A stretch of 64,000 bases of DNA from Mycolicibacterium cosmeticum (GTDB taxonomy: Bacteria > Actinomycetota > Actinomycetes > Mycobacteriales > Mycobacteriaceae): the NCBI GenBank assembly GCA_016197365.1, contig JACPVS010000013.1, positions 1 to 64,000 on the forward strand, in the 5' to 3' direction. Positions 32,713 to 42,183 of this stretch are shown piece after piece (position 1 is the stretch's first letter; the number at the start of each line of letters is the position of its first letter). The position numbers and the translations under genes were made by a program. The notes below the pieces were generated by a model, which made no database searches, was not told where the DNA came from, and saw only the letters and a list, made by a program, of their open reading frames with translations.

Positions 32713-33489
32713 ATGTCCGACGTCGGCGTGGTGGCCTCACCGCTTCTCCCCCCAGCCCATCCGCTGGTGGGAACCTTGTCGGCACTCCATCACGCCCGGG
32801 TGTACGTCGACGTCGCGGTGGTCGTGATCGTGCTCGTCGCCACCAACCTCATCGCCCACTTCACGACACCGTGGGCCAACATCGCCACGGTTCCCGCTGC
32901 GGCAATCGGACTGGTGGCGCTGGTGCGGGCCCGCGGGCTGGACTGGTCAGAACTGGGGCTCGGGCGCGAACACTGGCGTTCGGGCGCCGGTTACGCCGCG
33001 GCCGCGATCGGCATCGTGCTGGCGGTCATCGCCATCGGGGTCGCACTTCCGTGGACCCGCCCGATGTTCATGAACAATCACTACGCGACGCTCTCCGGCG
33101 CTGTGATCGCGTCGATGGTCATCATCCCGCTGCAGACCGTCATCCCCGAGGAACTGGCTTTCCGCGGCGTGCTGCACGGTGCGCTGGACCGGGCCTGGGG
33201 ATTTCGCGGGGTCGCGGCCGCCGGATCGATGCTGTTCGGCCTGTGGCACATCGCCAGTTCGTTCGGCCTGACCAGCGGCAACGCCGGCTTCAGTCACATC
33301 CTCGGCGGTGGCGTGTTCGGCATGGTCGCGGGCGTCGTCGGCGCGGTGGTGGCCACCCCCGCGGCCGGATTCGTGTTCACCTGGCTGCGCCGGCGCAGCG
33401 GCAGCCTGATCGCGCCCATCGCGCTGCACTGGTCACTCAACGGGATGGGCGCGCTGGCCGCGGCGCTGGTCTGGCACGCCTCGCTCTAG
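32713..33489 (+). CDS. CPBP-family intramembrane glutamic protease (Rv1863c-like)
   Basis: A 258-residue polytopic protein with about seven membrane helices. The CAAX/CPBP motifs are present: EELAFRGVLHGAL (about 149-161), FGLWHIASS and HWSLNGMGA, giving the Glu-Glu-His-His set of Abi-type proteases. Prokaryotic members are linked to protein processing, bacteriocin immunity or envelope maintenance. The specific role is unknown. The final stop codon overlaps the stop of the convergent GlsB-like gene on the other strand (CTAG at 33486-33489). Confidence 0.87.
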   Translation: MSDVGVVASPLLPPAHPLVGTLSALHHARVYVDVAVVVIVLVATNLIAHFTTPWANIATVPAAAIGLVALVRARGLDWSELGLGREHWRSGAGYAAAAIGIVLAVIAIGVALPWTRPMFMNNHYATLSGAVIASMVIIPLQTVIPEELAFRGVLHGALDRAWGFRGVAAAGSMLFGLWHIASSFGLTSGNAGFSHILGGGVFGMVAGVVGAVVATPAAGFVFTWLRRRSGSLIAPIALHWSLNGMGALAAALVWHASL

Positions 33490-33788
33490 TTCTTCTTCTG
33501 GACCATTCCCACGATCCACAGCAGGATCACCGACCCCAAGACGGCGGTGAACAGCGTGAACCACCAGCCACCCGCGGCCGTGTCGAGGAAGAAGCTCAAC
33601 AGGAATCCGCCGATCAACGCGCCAACGATACCGATCACGATGTTCATCAGGATGCCCGAACCGCCACCCTTCACGAGCTTCCCGGCGATCCAGCCCGCGA
33701 TCGCCCCGATGATGATGTAGCCGATCCAGCCCACGCTCGTCTGCGTGGTCGAACGGGCCAAGAACTCAGTAGCTGCAACGACGTCCAT
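33486..33788 (-). CDS. GlsB/YeaQ/YmgE (transglycosylase-associated) stress membrane protein (Rv1861-like)
   Basis: A 100-residue protein with three hydrophobic helices (about 20-40, 45-68 and 73-95). Gly-rich motifs such as GYIIIGAIAGWIAGKLVKG and LMNIVIGIVGALIGGFLLS are diagnostic for the transglycosylase-associated family. These small inner-membrane proteins are linked to stress responses; no enzyme activity is shown. AGGAG lies 8 bases upstream of the ATG. The order apa - this gene matches M. tuberculosis Rv1860-Rv1861. Confidence 0.93.
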   Translation of the reverse strand: MDVVAATEFLARSTTQTSVGWIGYIIIGAIAGWIAGKLVKGGGSGILMNIVIGIVGALIGGFLLSFFLDTAAGGWWFTLFTAVLGSVILLWIVGMVQKKN

Positions 33789-33900
33789 GTGTTGGTCTCC
33801 TGCCTACCACCGGTCGACCCGGACCGAATGCCGGGCTGCTTTCCGGTGTACCCGAGTGAGATCACGATTCGGCCCGTAAAACGGGCACGTTCGTCAACTA

Positions 33901-34857
33901 TCAGGCCGGCGGCATCATCTCGGGCGGTGCGTTCGTCACCGGTACCGGCACTCCGACGCCCGGGCGCGCCGGCGGCGCGTTCGGATCGACCGGCGGCGGC
34001 GGCGCGTTCGGATCCACCGGCGGCGGCGGAGGCGGGCTCCACGGCCGGATGGACTGCGTCAGCGCGGCAGCGGCGACCTTGTCCACCGGATGGGCGGCAG
34101 TGCCCAGCCACACCACGAACCAGCGCGACGGTGCGCGCTGCCCGCGCGGAACACCGGCCGGTGTCGGCGCGCCGACCACGCCCGCCCAGATCTGGCCGGT
34201 GGGCTTGGTGGTGTCGGTGAACTTGACCTCGTAGTAGGACGCGGCGCCGGTCAGGTCGCCGGCCGCCAACGTCGAACTCTCCTGGCCGATCCGCGTGCCG
34301 GGGAAGGGCATGAAGAACTCACCCATATCGGAAGCCAGTCGCGCGGCGGCCTTCGCGTTGTCGGCTTCGGCGCCGGCGAACAACTTCAGGTCGAGCCGGC
34401 CCAGCAGCACGCTGGTGTCATTGGGCGGCGGCGGCGGGGTGGTGGTTCCCGGTGCCGGGACGGGCTCCGAACCTTCCGGCGGGATCTTGGTGAGCAGTGC
34501 CTGCCCGTAGGACAGCTGGGTGGCGTCGGCCACCTTCCAGCCCGCAGGCACGACGTAGCTGAAACCACCGGCAGCGTTGTCGACCCGGCCGGGCTCCGGC
34601 GGAGGCGGCGGGGGCAGCGGGGCCGGAGCGTTGGGATCGACCGGGGGCGCATTGGGATCGACGGGGGCCGGCAGCGGCGCCGGAGCCGGCGGCACGTTGG
34701 GATCGACGGGGGCCGGGGCAGGAACCGGCGCGGGCGGCGCCGGCACCGGGTCGGCATGCGACACCGCGATCGGCAGTGTCAGTGCGGCCGCGGCCGCGAT
34801 CGCCAGTGCGGTAGAGAGACGCTTGCGGTGCGGCGGGCGCACGTCCGGCTGATCCAT
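33901..34857 (-). CDS. apa: Alanine/proline-rich secreted antigen Apa (fibronectin-attachment protein)
   Basis: A 318-residue secreted protein. A basic N-terminus and hydrophobic core (about 14-33) end in [11 protein letters not shown]. The mature protein starts with Pro-Ala-rich repeats ([14 protein letters not shown]) and ends with repeats of the same kind. The folded central domain (about 95-270) contains [16 protein letters not shown] and [18 protein letters not shown], as in mycobacterial Apa/MPT32. Apa is a mannosylated adhesin that binds fibronectin and lectins; Thr-Pro and Pro-Ala stretches are the likely glycosylation sites. It lies downstream of modBC, as in M. tuberculosis, but a terminator-like hairpin separates them. 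Confidence 0.95.
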   Translation of the reverse strand: MDQPDVRPPHRKRLSTALAIAAAAALTLPIAVSHADPVPAPPAPVPAPAPVDPNVPPAPAPLPAPVDPNAPPVDPNAPAPLPPPPPPEPGRVDNAAGGFSYVVPAGWKVADATQLSYGQALLTKIPPEGSEPVPAPGTTTPPPPPNDTSVLLGRLDLKLFAGAEADNAKAAARLASDMGEFFMPFPGTRIGQESSTLAAGDLTGAASYYEVKFTDTTKPTGQIWAGVVGAPTPAGVPRGQRAPSRWFVVWLGTAAHPVDKVAAAALTQSIRPWSPPPPPPVDPNAPPPPVDPNAPPARPGVGVPVPVTNAPPEMMPPA

Positions 34858-35056
34858 GGGGAAGAAAATACCGTGTTACGGCCGTGACGCAAGTGTGAGT
34901 TGCTCTTAGAGTGCCAATCTGGGAAGTTGCTGGCCACAATGAATCTCGTGACAAGGCGCACTATCACACATAGCTGACGGCATGTGCTCACAGCTGCGCC
35001 CACCCCGCCGCGTCGGGGTGGTCTTGCCGGCTATTTCGCCGCCGCACGGCGCGGTG
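34858..35056. promoter_or_regulatory. apa promoter region with mod-operon terminator hairpin
   Basis: A 199-base gap. An 8-base stem CCACCCCG/CGGGGTGG (35000-35021, 6-base loop) lies downstream of modC on the minus strand and could end that transcript. The rest should contain the apa promoter. No further reading frame is seen. Confidence 0.5.
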
Positions 35057-36136
35057 TTACGACGCCGGTTGAATCGTCAGCTCCTGCGCCTTCACCGTGA
35101 AGAAAATCCGCTCGCCGGGTGCCAGCCGTAGTTCGGCGGCCGCGTCGGCGGTGATATCCGCCGCCAATCCGGGTGCGCCGTCCGGTTGTGCTTCGGCTCG
35201 CACCCGAATCGCCGGCCCGCGGCTGTCCAACTCGGCGACGGTCACCTGCACCGCGTTGCGCGGACTGCCGTGCGGCGCGTCGCGGTAGACAGCCACCGCG
35301 GCGGGCGCGAACACCGCCACCACCGGTGCTCCTGTCGCGATATCCGATTGCGGGCTTCCGTACCACTGCGTGCCCCACTCGGTGCGCAGCGCGCCGTCCT
35401 CCCATCGGCCGTTGACCAGATTCACGCCGGCGAACCGCGCGCCGAACGTGCTGCGCGGAACGGCGAGGATCTGGGTGGCGGGCCCGTGTTCGACCACCCG
35501 GCCCGCCTCCAGCACGGCGACCTGATCCGCGAGGGTCACGACATCCAGCAGATCGTGGGTGACCAAGATGGCCGCCCGCCCGTCGCGGGTCAGCACCCGC
35601 CGCAGCGTCGCACGCATCGCCGTCGCCACGGATATGTCCAGTCCGGCCATCGGTTCGTCGAGGAGCAGCACGTCGGGTTCAGCGGCCAGTGCCCGCGCCA
35701 GTGCGACCCGCTGGGCCTGCCCACCCGACAGCTGCCCCGGCATCCTGTCGACCAGATCGCCGGCGCCCACCTCGGCCAGCCACGTCTCGGCGATATTCCG
35801 GGAATCCTTGCGGCTCAACCGCTTTCCGCTGCGCGGGCTGAACGCCACATTGTCCAGCACGCTCAGGTGCGGGAACAGCAACGCGTCCTGCATGAGCAGA
35901 CCGATCCGCCGGTCGTGGGTCGCGATCTGTTTTCCCGCGGCGCAGTCCGTCAGCGTCCGGTCACCGACCCGCACGTGCCCGCGATCGGGGCGCACCGCTC
36001 CGGCCAGCACCTCGAGCAGCGTCGACTTGCCTGCGCCATTGGGGCCGAGGACCGCGAGCACCTCGCCCCCGGCGACGTCGAGGTCCAGGCGCACGTCGCG
36101 CCGCGTCACCTCCAGGCTGACCTCGATCCGGCTCAT
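35057..36136 (-). CDS. modC: Molybdate ABC transporter ATP-binding protein
   Basis: A 359-residue ABC ATPase. Walker A is GPNGAGKST (about 32-40), the Q-loop [12 protein letters not shown], the ABC signature [15 protein letters not shown], Walker [13 protein letters not shown] and the switch His in LVTHD. The C-terminal region (about 230-359) resembles a TOBE domain that could bind molybdate. It energises molybdate uptake through ModB. ATG 36136 overlaps the modB stop by 4 bases (ATGA), so it is translationally coupled. The pair lacks an adjacent modA. Confidence 0.93.
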   Translation of the reverse strand: MSRIEVSLEVTRRDVRLDLDVAGGEVLAVLGPNGAGKSTLLEVLAGAVRPDRGHVRVGDRTLTDCAAGKQIATHDRRIGLLMQDALLFPHLSVLDNVAFSPRSGKRLSRKDSRNIAETWLAEVGAGDLVDRMPGQLSGGQAQRVALARALAAEPDVLLLDEPMAGLDISVATAMRATLRRVLTRDGRAAILVTHDLLDVVTLADQVAVLEAGRVVEHGPATQILAVPRSTFGARFAGVNLVNGRWEDGALRTEWGTQWYGSPQSDIATGAPVVAVFAPAAVAVYRDAPHGSPRNAVQVTVAELDSRGPAIRVRAEAQPDGAPGLAADITADAAAELRLAPGERIFFTVKAQELTIQPAS

Positions 36137-36933
36137 GGCGTCTGCCACGCAGTGGTGCGCAACCGCCGCGCGCCGAGCCCGAGCACCACCACCGCGGCCA
36201 CCAGCACCAGCAGGACCGAGAGCGCGACCGCCGCGTCGGCGTCGCTCTCCCGCTGCAGATAGATCTCCAGCGGCAGGGTCCGTGTGACGCCCTCCCGCGA
36301 ACCGGCGAAGGTGAGGGTGGCACCGAATTCACCCAGCGACCTGGCGAAGGCGAGCACGGCGCCAGACACCAGGCCCGGCGCCAGCAGCGGCAACGTGACT
36401 CGCCGCCACACCGTCGTCGGGCGCGCCCCCAACGTCGCCGCCACCACCTCATAGTCGGCGCCCGCGGTGCGGGCCGCGCCCTCCAGGGCGATCACCAGGA
36501 AGGGCAGCGACACGAACGTCTGCGCCAGCACCACGGCCACCGTCGTGAACGCGATCTGGATGCCGGCGGCCTCCAGGTAGCGGCCCAGCAGTCCCAACCG
36601 GCCGAATGCGTAGAGCAGTGCGATGCCGCCGACGACGGGCGGCAGCACCAACGGCAGCAGGATCACCGGACGCAGTGCTCCGATCAGCCGTGAACGGCTG
36701 CGGGCCAGCACAAGGCCCATCGGCACCCCGAGCACCATGCACATGACCGTGCTCGCGGCCGAGGTGCGCAGGCTCAGTTCCAGAGCGGTCAGGGAGGCAT
36801 GGCTGGTGATCAGCGACCAGAAACTCGGCCAATCGACCTTCACCGCCATCGCCAGCAGCGGGAGCAACACGAACAGGGTCCCCACCGCTGCCGGGAGGTA
36901 GATCCAGCGCGGCAGCCCCATGCGCCACACCAT
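36133..36933 (-). CDS. modB: Molybdate ABC transporter permease
   Basis: A 266-residue permease with five to six membrane helices. The EAA-type cytosolic loop motif ([20 protein letters not shown]) is visible at about 168-190. [15 protein letters not shown] residues near 205-225 ([18 protein letters not shown]) are typical of the molybdate/sulfate permease group. ATG 36933 with AAGGTC 6 bases upstream is preferred over the Met at 36922. It is the first gene of a modBC operon. M. tuberculosis has modA directly upstream, but here only 108 bases separate modB from a divergent SDR gene. Confidence 0.92.
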   Translation of the reverse strand: MVWRMGLPRWIYLPAAVGTLFVLLPLLAMAVKVDWPSFWSLITSHASLTALELSLRTSAASTVMCMVLGVPMGLVLARSRSRLIGALRPVILLPLVLPPVVGGIALLYAFGRLGLLGRYLEAAGIQIAFTTVAVVLAQTFVSLPFLVIALEGAARTAGADYEVVAATLGARPTTVWRRVTLPLLAPGLVSGAVLAFARSLGEFGATLTFAGSREGVTRTLPLEIYLQRESDADAAVALSVLLVLVAAVVVLGLGARRLRTTAWQTP

Positions 36934-37041
36934 AAGTGACCTTGCGGGCCTCGTGCGGCGGGTCGGATTTCGCGGCCTAGCTACTGTCCAGTAACATCGA
37001 CACCTCTCGCTGTGTTCAGCGCCGAACGAGGAGGTAACCAC

Positions 37042-37713
37042 ATGGAGGTGCTGCTCACCGGCGGCGATACCGAGCTCGGCCGTGTGGTCGCCACCGGCTT
37101 CCGCGATGAGGGCCACGACGTGGTGCTCGTCGGCGCCCGTCGCGACGACCTCGAAGTGCTCGCCAAAGAGCTGGACGCCACCTTCGTGGTCGCCGACAAC
37201 ACCGACGCCGCCAGCCTGACCGCTGCGCGCGAGGCATTACCTCTGCACCTCGACTGCATCGTCAACGTGCCCGCACCACGCTGGGACGCGAAAGACCCCC
37301 GGACGTTCACGCTGGCCGACCACGCCACCGCCTGGCGGCAGACGCTTGACGCGACGCTGCTGTCAGCGGTCCTCACCGTCCAGATCCTCGGTGATCAGCT
37401 GAGTTCGGGCGGGTCGATCATCAACGTCATTCCGGGCAACCCGGCCGAAGGTGGCGTCGACGCCGCCATCAAGGCCGCCGTGTCCAACTGGACGGCCGGC
37501 CAGGCATCCCATTACGGCATCCGGGGCATCACCGTGAACGCGGTGGCCACGGGCAAGGGCGCCGAGCCCGGGTATGACGGTGCGGGCGATGCCGCTTCGC
37601 CGGTGGGCGTCGAGCTCACCCGGTTGGCGCTGTTCCTCACCACGCAGTCGGCGCGGCACATCACCGGCCAGACGCTGCACGTGAGCCAGGGCGCGCTCGC
37701 CAACTTCGGCTGA
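37042..37713 (+). CDS. SDR-family oxidoreductase (Rv1856c-like)
   Basis: A 223-residue short-chain dehydrogenase. The cofactor motif is divergent ([11 protein letters not shown], about 4-14). The usual YxxxK pair is not intact: the corresponding region reads [11 protein letters not shown], keeping the Lys but no Tyr. This suggests an altered or lost catalytic activity, as often in Rv1856c-like proteins. The start is ATG 37042 with a strong GAGGAGG upstream. It is divergent from modB and followed after 68 bases by an LLM-class gene, as in M. tuberculosis Rv1855c-Rv1856c. Confidence 0.88.
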   Translation: MEVLLTGGDTELGRVVATGFRDEGHDVVLVGARRDDLEVLAKELDATFVVADNTDAASLTAAREALPLHLDCIVNVPAPRWDAKDPRTFTLADHATAWRQTLDATLLSAVLTVQILGDQLSSGGSIINVIPGNPAEGGVDAAIKAAVSNWTAGQASHYGIRGITVNAVATGKGAEPGYDGAGDAASPVGVELTRLALFLTTQSARHITGQTLHVSQGALANFG

Positions 37714-37781
37714 GATATTCCCCCGTTCGCCCGCAGCTAAACGGGGTGACCCCTCCGCTTCGGTGTGGTTACGTAAGTCCC

Positions 37782-38708
37782 ATGGCGATTCGACTCGGAC
37801 TTCAGATTCCCAATTTCTCCTACGGCACAGGCGTTTCCGAAATCTTCCCGACCGTCGTCGCGCAGGCGCGCGAGGCCGAACAGGCGGGATTCGATTCCGT
37901 CTTCGTGATGGACCACCTGTACCAGCTCCCCGGACTCGGCGCCCCCGAGGAGCCGATGCTGGAGGCTTACACGACCCTCGGGGCGCTGGCCGCCTCCACC
38001 GAGAAGGTGCAGTTGGGCACGTTGGTCACCGGCAACACCTACCGCAACCCGACGCTGCTGGCCAAGGCCATCACCACGTTGGACGTCATCAGCCAGGGCC
38101 GTGCGGTCCTGGGTATCGGCACCGGCTGGTTCGAGCTGGAACACGACAGCCTCGGCTACGAATTCGGCACCTTCACCGAGCGCTTCAAGAAGCTCGACGA
38201 GGCGCTCGAAATCATCATGCCGATGCTCAAGGGTGACCGCGTCACCGTCGACGGCACGTACTACAAGACCCAGGATGCCTTCGCCAATCCTCGCTTCCGG
38301 GACCACATTCCGCTGATGATCGGCGGCAGCGGCGAGAAGAAGACCATCCCGCTGGCCGCCCGGCACTTCGACCACCTGAACATCATCGCCGGCTTCGACG
38401 AGCTGCCCCGCAAGGTGGCCGTGGTCAAGGAGAACTGCGAGAAGATCGACCGCGACCCGGCGACCCTGGAAACCAGCGTGCTGGCGATCGCCCTCATCGG
38501 CGAGCAGTACACCGCCGATGCCATTCCGGACGATTTCAAGCAGCAGGCCGTCTATGGCTCGCCCCAACAGGTGGCCGAGCAGCTCAAGGAGAAGGTGTAC
38601 GACGCCGGCGTCGACGGCGTCATCCTCAGTTCGTTCACCATCGGCGGTTACACCCCCGGAGGTGTCGCGGCGGTGGGCGAAGCACTCCTGCCGCTGATTT
38701 CTGGGTAA
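37782..38708 (+). CDS. LLM-class F420-dependent oxidoreductase (Rv1855c-like)
   Basis: A 308-residue protein of the luciferase-like family. The start RLGLQIPNFSYGTG, the segment ATTLDVISQGRAVLGIGTGW (about 86-105; short form TLDVISQGRAVLGIG) and GGSGEKKTIPLAARHFDH are diagnostic for F420-dependent mycobacterial members. The reaction is a hydride transfer with F420 or FMN on an unknown substrate. The 73-base spacing to the SDR gene and the conserved order suggest a shared pathway. It ends 17 bases before a terminator-like hairpin. Confidence 0.9.
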   Translation: MAIRLGLQIPNFSYGTGVSEIFPTVVAQAREAEQAGFDSVFVMDHLYQLPGLGAPEEPMLEAYTTLGALAASTEKVQLGTLVTGNTYRNPTLLAKAITTLDVISQGRAVLGIGTGWFELEHDSLGYEFGTFTERFKKLDEALEIIMPMLKGDRVTVDGTYYKTQDAFANPRFRDHIPLMIGGSGEKKTIPLAARHFDHLNIIAGFDELPRKVAVVKENCEKIDRDPATLETSVLAIALIGEQYTADAIPDDFKQQAVYGSPQQVAEQLKEKVYDAGVDGVILSSFTIGGYTPGGVAAVGEALLPLISG

Positions 38709-38725
38709 ACATTCACCGTCGGTGC

Positions 38726-38752
38726 GCCATCTCACCGCACCGGTGGGATGGC
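38726..38752 (+). terminator. Terminator-like hairpin before ndh
   Basis: A 12-base stem (GCCATCTCACCG against CGGTGGGATGGC, one T-G pair) with the loop CAC, 17 bases after the LLM-class stop. It has no T-run. A TTGACA lies downstream (38776-38781), only 24 bases before the ndh start. Confidence 0.5.
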
Positions 38753-38804
38753 CACCGACTACCCTAGAGGTTGTATTGACAAAGTACGTCCGCTAGGAGC
38801 AGCA

Positions 38805-40190
38805 ATGAGCCACCCCGGAGCTACGGCATCGGATCGGCATAAGGTCGTCATCGTCGGTTCGGGATTCGGCGGATTGAACGCCGCCCAGGCCCTCAAGGGC
38901 GCCGACGTCGACATCAAGTTGATCGCGCGCACCACGCATCACCTGTTTCAGCCGCTGCTGTACCAAGTCGCCACCGGCATCATCTCCGAGGGTGAGATCG
39001 CGCCGCCGACCCGGCTGATCCTGCGTAAGCAGGACAACGCGCAGGTGTTGCTGGGCGACGTGACGCGGGTGGACCTCGAGCGCAAGACCGTGGATTCGGT
39101 GCTCCTCGGCCACACCTACAGCACGCCCTACGACACGCTGATCCTGGCGGCCGGGGCGGGCCAGTCCTACTTCGGCAACGACCACTTCGCGGAGTGGGCG
39201 CCCGGCATGAAGACCATCGATGACGCACTCGAGCTGCGTGGCCGCATCCTCGGCGCGTTCGAGCAGGCCGAGCGGTCCAGCGATCCCGAGCGTCGCAAGA
39301 AGCTGCTGACCTTCGTCGTCGTCGGCGCCGGACCGACCGGTGTGGAGATGGCCGGTCAGATCCAGGAGCTCTCCGACCAGACGCTCAAGGGCAGCTTCCG
39401 GCACATCGACCCGACCGAAGCGCATGTCATCCTGCTCGACGCCGCCCCCGCCGTGCTGCCGCCCATGGGTGAGAAGCTCGGGCTGCGCGCCAAGGAGCGG
39501 CTGGAGAAGATGGGCGTCGAGATCCAGCTCAACGCCATGGTCACCGATGTGGACCGCAACGGCATCACGGTGAAGGACAAGGACGGCACCATCCGCCGGA
39601 TCGAGTCGGCGAGCAAGGTGTGGTCGGCCGGTGTGCAGGCCAGCCCGCTGGGCAAGGACCTGGCCGCCCAGTCCGAGACCGAGATCGACCGGGCCGGCCG
39701 CGTGAAGGTCAACCCGGATCTGTCGATTCCCGGGCACCCCAACGTGTTCGTCATCGGCGACATGGCCTTCGTCGACGGCGTGCCCGGCATGGCGCAGGGT
39801 GCCATCCAGGGTGCGAAGTACGTGGCGGCCATCCTCAAGAACGAGGCGAAGGCCCGCGAGCACGGCACCATCCCGAAGCCGCGCCTCCCGTTCAAGTACT
39901 TCGACAAGGGCTCGATGGCCACCGTGTCCAAGTGGAACGCCGTGGCCAAGGTCGGCAAGCTGGAATTCAGCGGCTTCATCGCCTGGCTGGCCTGGCTGGG
40001 CCTGCACCTGATCTACCTGGTCGGGTTCAAGACCAAGGTCGCCACGATCCTGTCGTGGACGGTGACGTTCCTGAGCCGCCAGCGCGGTCAGCTGACCATC
40101 ACCGAACAGCAGGCCTACGCCAGAACCAGGATCGAGGAACTCCAGGAGATCGCGGCGGCGGCGGCCATCGAGCAGGAACGCGCGAGCTGA
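38805..40190 (+). CDS. ndh: Type II NADH dehydrogenase
   Basis: A 461-residue flavoprotein. The FAD motif VIVGSGFGGLNAAQAL starts at about residue 14, and the NADH motif VVVGAGPTGVEMAGQIQ lies at about 169-185. The quinone-site segment HLFQPLLYQVATG and the late FAD segment VFVIGDMAFVDG are present. The C-terminus has an amphipathic/hydrophobic stretch (about 390-425) for membrane attachment. The enzyme oxidises NADH and reduces menaquinone without pumping protons, feeding the respiratory chain. The start is ATG 38805 with AGGAG 7 bases upstream. It lies between Rv1855c-like and urease genes as in M. tuberculosis. Confidence 0.97.
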   Translation: MSHPGATASDRHKVVIVGSGFGGLNAAQALKGADVDIKLIARTTHHLFQPLLYQVATGIISEGEIAPPTRLILRKQDNAQVLLGDVTRVDLERKTVDSVLLGHTYSTPYDTLILAAGAGQSYFGNDHFAEWAPGMKTIDDALELRGRILGAFEQAERSSDPERRKKLLTFVVVGAGPTGVEMAGQIQELSDQTLKGSFRHIDPTEAHVILLDAAPAVLPPMGEKLGLRAKERLEKMGVEIQLNAMVTDVDRNGITVKDKDGTIRRIESASKVWSAGVQASPLGKDLAAQSETEIDRAGRVKVNPDLSIPGHPNVFVIGDMAFVDGVPGMAQGAIQGAKYVAAILKNEAKAREHGTIPKPRLPFKYFDKGSMATVSKWNAVAKVGKLEFSGFIAWLAWLGLHLIYLVGFKTKVATILSWTVTFLSRQRGQLTITEQQAYARTRIEELQEIAAAAAIEQERAS

Positions 40191-40195
40191 TCTGG

Positions 40196-40222
40196 CGGCG
40201 GGCTGGAGCGCAGCGACCGGGG
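40196..40222 (+). repeat. 27-base dispersed repeat, copy 2
   Basis: Identical over 27 bases to 6014-6040. It occupies the gap between the convergent ndh and ureD genes. Confidence 0.7.
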
Positions 40223-40227
40223 GATCA

Positions 40228-40854
40228 TCAGAGCCGCTCGCCCTGCCACGTCGACAGGCAGCCACCCGCAGCGAGTTCGAGAACCATCCCTGGACTCTCG
40301 AAACTCGTTTGCGGGTAACGCAATTCGCTGACGCAGGCCCGTGGGCTGCCCAGTTCGTCGTCGGTCACGGTGCCGCCGCCCAGTTCGACGCGGTGCCGCA
40401 GCAGCGGCGTTCCGTCCAGGTCGGCGTGCATCGCGCCGGACCAGTACCCGTGCGTCTCCCCCGTCCGGCCGATCTGGACGCTCTCGCGCACCCTGGCGCG
40501 GGCGTCACGGCCCAGCCGTAGCCGGGTGCCGGCCACGTGCCGCGAACCGCCGGCCACGACGGTGGGTTGCAGGTCCAGGTCGAGTTCGCCGTCCACCTGC
40601 AGATCCCACGCACTGTGCGATTCGACGGTGGCCGCGCCGGGCAGGACCATGGTGGCCGCCACCGAGCGCACCCGCAGCACCGCACCGGCCTCGACGACGA
40701 TGCGGATCGCGATGCCATCCCCACCGAGCGGGGTGGCCGCCGCCGAGATCAGATGCACGGTGTCGGCCGCGGTGCGGCGGGCGGCCAGTCCCCCGTGGCA
40801 TTCGATGCGCGGGCTACGGCCCGGCGAGGCCACCAGCAGGACGTCGGAACGCAT
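40228..40854 (-). CDS. ureD: Urease accessory protein UreD
   Basis: A 208-residue accessory protein, shorter than many UreD/UreH homologues as is usual in mycobacteria. It shows the UreD pattern of alternating beta strands, e.g. AVLRVRSVAATMVLPG and VHLISAAATPLGGDG. UreD forms the UreDFG complex that delivers nickel to apo-urease. It ends the ure operon; only a single base separates it from ureG. Convergent with ndh, from which it is separated by the 27-base repeat. Confidence rests mainly on context plus the family pattern. Confidence 0.9.
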   Translation of the reverse strand: MRSDVLLVASPGRSPRIECHGGLAARRTAADTVHLISAAATPLGGDGIAIRIVVEAGAVLRVRSVAATMVLPGAATVESHSAWDLQVDGELDLDLQPTVVAGGSRHVAGTRLRLGRDARARVRESVQIGRTGETHGYWSGAMHADLDGTPLLRHRVELGGGTVTDDELGSPRACVSELRYPQTSFESPGMVLELAAGGCLSTWQGERL

Positions 40855-40855
40855 G

Positions 40856-41536
40856 TCAGCTCGAGACCGGGACCCGCAGTTGCTCCTGCACCCAGCGCAG
40901 GACCAGGTCCGCGGTCGGGTCGTCGGTGAGCGAGATGAGGACGAACGGCCGGCCCTCGCGCACCGTGGTGGAATCGCGGCGCATCACTTCGAGGTCGGCA
41001 CCCACCATCGGTGCGAGGTCGGTCTTGTTGATCACCAACAGATCTGAGAACGTCACGCCGGGACCACCTTTGCGTGGCACCTTGTCACCGCCGGCCACGT
41101 CGACGACGAAAATCTGCACGTCGATCAGACCGGACGAGAACGTGGCGGTCAGGTTGTCGCCGCCGGACTCCACCAGGATGAGATCCAGGCCTGGGTTCGC
41201 CTCGATCAGATCGTCGATCGCGTCGAGGTTGGCGGTGATGTCATCGCGGATGGCGGTGTGCGGGCAGCCGCCGGTCTGCACCGCCGCGATCCGTTCGTCG
41301 GGCAGCACCGCGTGGCGGCGCAGGAAGTCGGCATCCTCTGTGGTGTAGATGTCATTGGTCAGGACGGCCAGTGAGATCTTGTCGCGCAACTGGCGGCACA
41401 ACGCGGCCACCAGGGCGGTCTTTCCCGAGCCGACGGGCCCACCCACCCCGATGCGCAGCGGCTCCCCCGGTTGGCGGACCCGCTTCGGCCGGTTCGCGTG
41501 GGTGTGCGGTTCTCCGTCGATGACATGTGGTGGCAT
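40856..41536 (-). CDS. ureG: Urease accessory GTPase UreG
   Basis: A 226-residue SIMIBI-class GTPase. The P-loop [12 protein letters not shown] (about 32-43), the conserved CPH metal site in [12 protein letters not shown] (about 91-102) and the guanine motif NKTDLAP are all present. It hydrolyses GTP to drive nickel insertion into urease. The His-rich N-terminus ([12 protein letters not shown]) may bind metal, a point of interest because ureE is absent. It starts 11 bases after ureF and is co-transcribed. Confidence 0.97.
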   Translation of the reverse strand: MPPHVIDGEPHTHANRPKRVRQPGEPLRIGVGGPVGSGKTALVAALCRQLRDKISLAVLTNDIYTTEDADFLRRHAVLPDERIAAVQTGGCPHTAIRDDITANLDAIDDLIEANPGLDLILVESGGDNLTATFSSGLIDVQIFVVDVAGGDKVPRKGGPGVTFSDLLVINKTDLAPMVGADLEVMRRDSTTVREGRPFVLISLTDDPTADLVLRWVQEQLRVPVSS

Positions 41537-41547
41537 GGCAATCCTTT

Positions 41548-42183
41548 TCAGCTCACAAAGAGGGGACGTTCGCGGGTCGCGTGCTGCTGGGCCAGCACGT
41601 CGAGCAGCGGATCGGACAGGTCGGCGAGTTCCTTGACCGCCAGCGCGGCGGTCTGCTCGCACTGCGGGGACAGTTCGAAGGTCAGCGCCGCGACATCGGC
41701 GGGGTCCAGGGCCAGCAGGCGCTGCGCCGCCGTCGCCGACCCGGTCATGGTGGTGTAGACCATCGACAGGGCGGTGTGCTCGGGGGCCACCGCGCTGGCG
41801 ATCCCGACCTGCCCGGCCACCACCGCAAGGTGCGGTTTGATGCCCAGCGGGCCCCAATCATGTTCGGGCCAAATCATTTTGGCCAACCGGGTGAGCCCGC
41901 GGCCCTGAGCCCGGGACGCGGCCCTGGCGGCCGGCGCAGGGGTGCGGGCATCGGTTTCCGCATCGGCGGCGGCGACGGACAACGCACCCGTCTGGACGGC
42001 CGCGGCCAATGACGCCGTCACCAGTCCCTGCGTCCGGATCCGGCGGCGCAGGTAGGCGCGCAGCGTCGCCACGTCGGTGACCAACCCCGCGGTGACCGCC
42101 TCCTCCATCCCGCCGGAGTGGACGTGCCCACCGGTGGGTAGCCGCGAATCCGCGAGTGCCAGAAGCGTTGCCAGTGAGCTCAT
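41548..42183 (-). CDS. ureF: Urease accessory protein UreF
   Basis: A 211-residue all-helical protein. The N-terminal motif [24 protein letters not shown] is a UreF hallmark (SRLP-GGxxHS-G). UreF bridges UreD and UreG in the nickel-delivery complex. The ATG at 42183 overlaps the ureC stop (ATGA), so translation is coupled; an in-frame TTG one codon upstream is less likely. Cytosolic. Confidence 0.96.
   Translation of the reverse strand: MSSLATLLALADSRLPTGGHVHSGGMEEAVTAGLVTDVATLRAYLRRRIRTQGLVTASLAAAVQTGALSVAAADAETDARTPAPAARAASRAQGRGLTRLAKMIWPEHDWGPLGIKPHLAVVAGQVGIASAVAPEHTALSMVYTTMTGSATAAQRLLALDPADVAALTFELSPQCEQTAALAVKELADLSDPLLDVLAQQHATRERPLFVS

Noticed and set aside
34875..34888. GTTAC-GGCC-GTGAC near the apa start, MtrA-box-like
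   Set aside because: The spacer is 4 bases, not 5, so the halves are out of helical register with the described motif.
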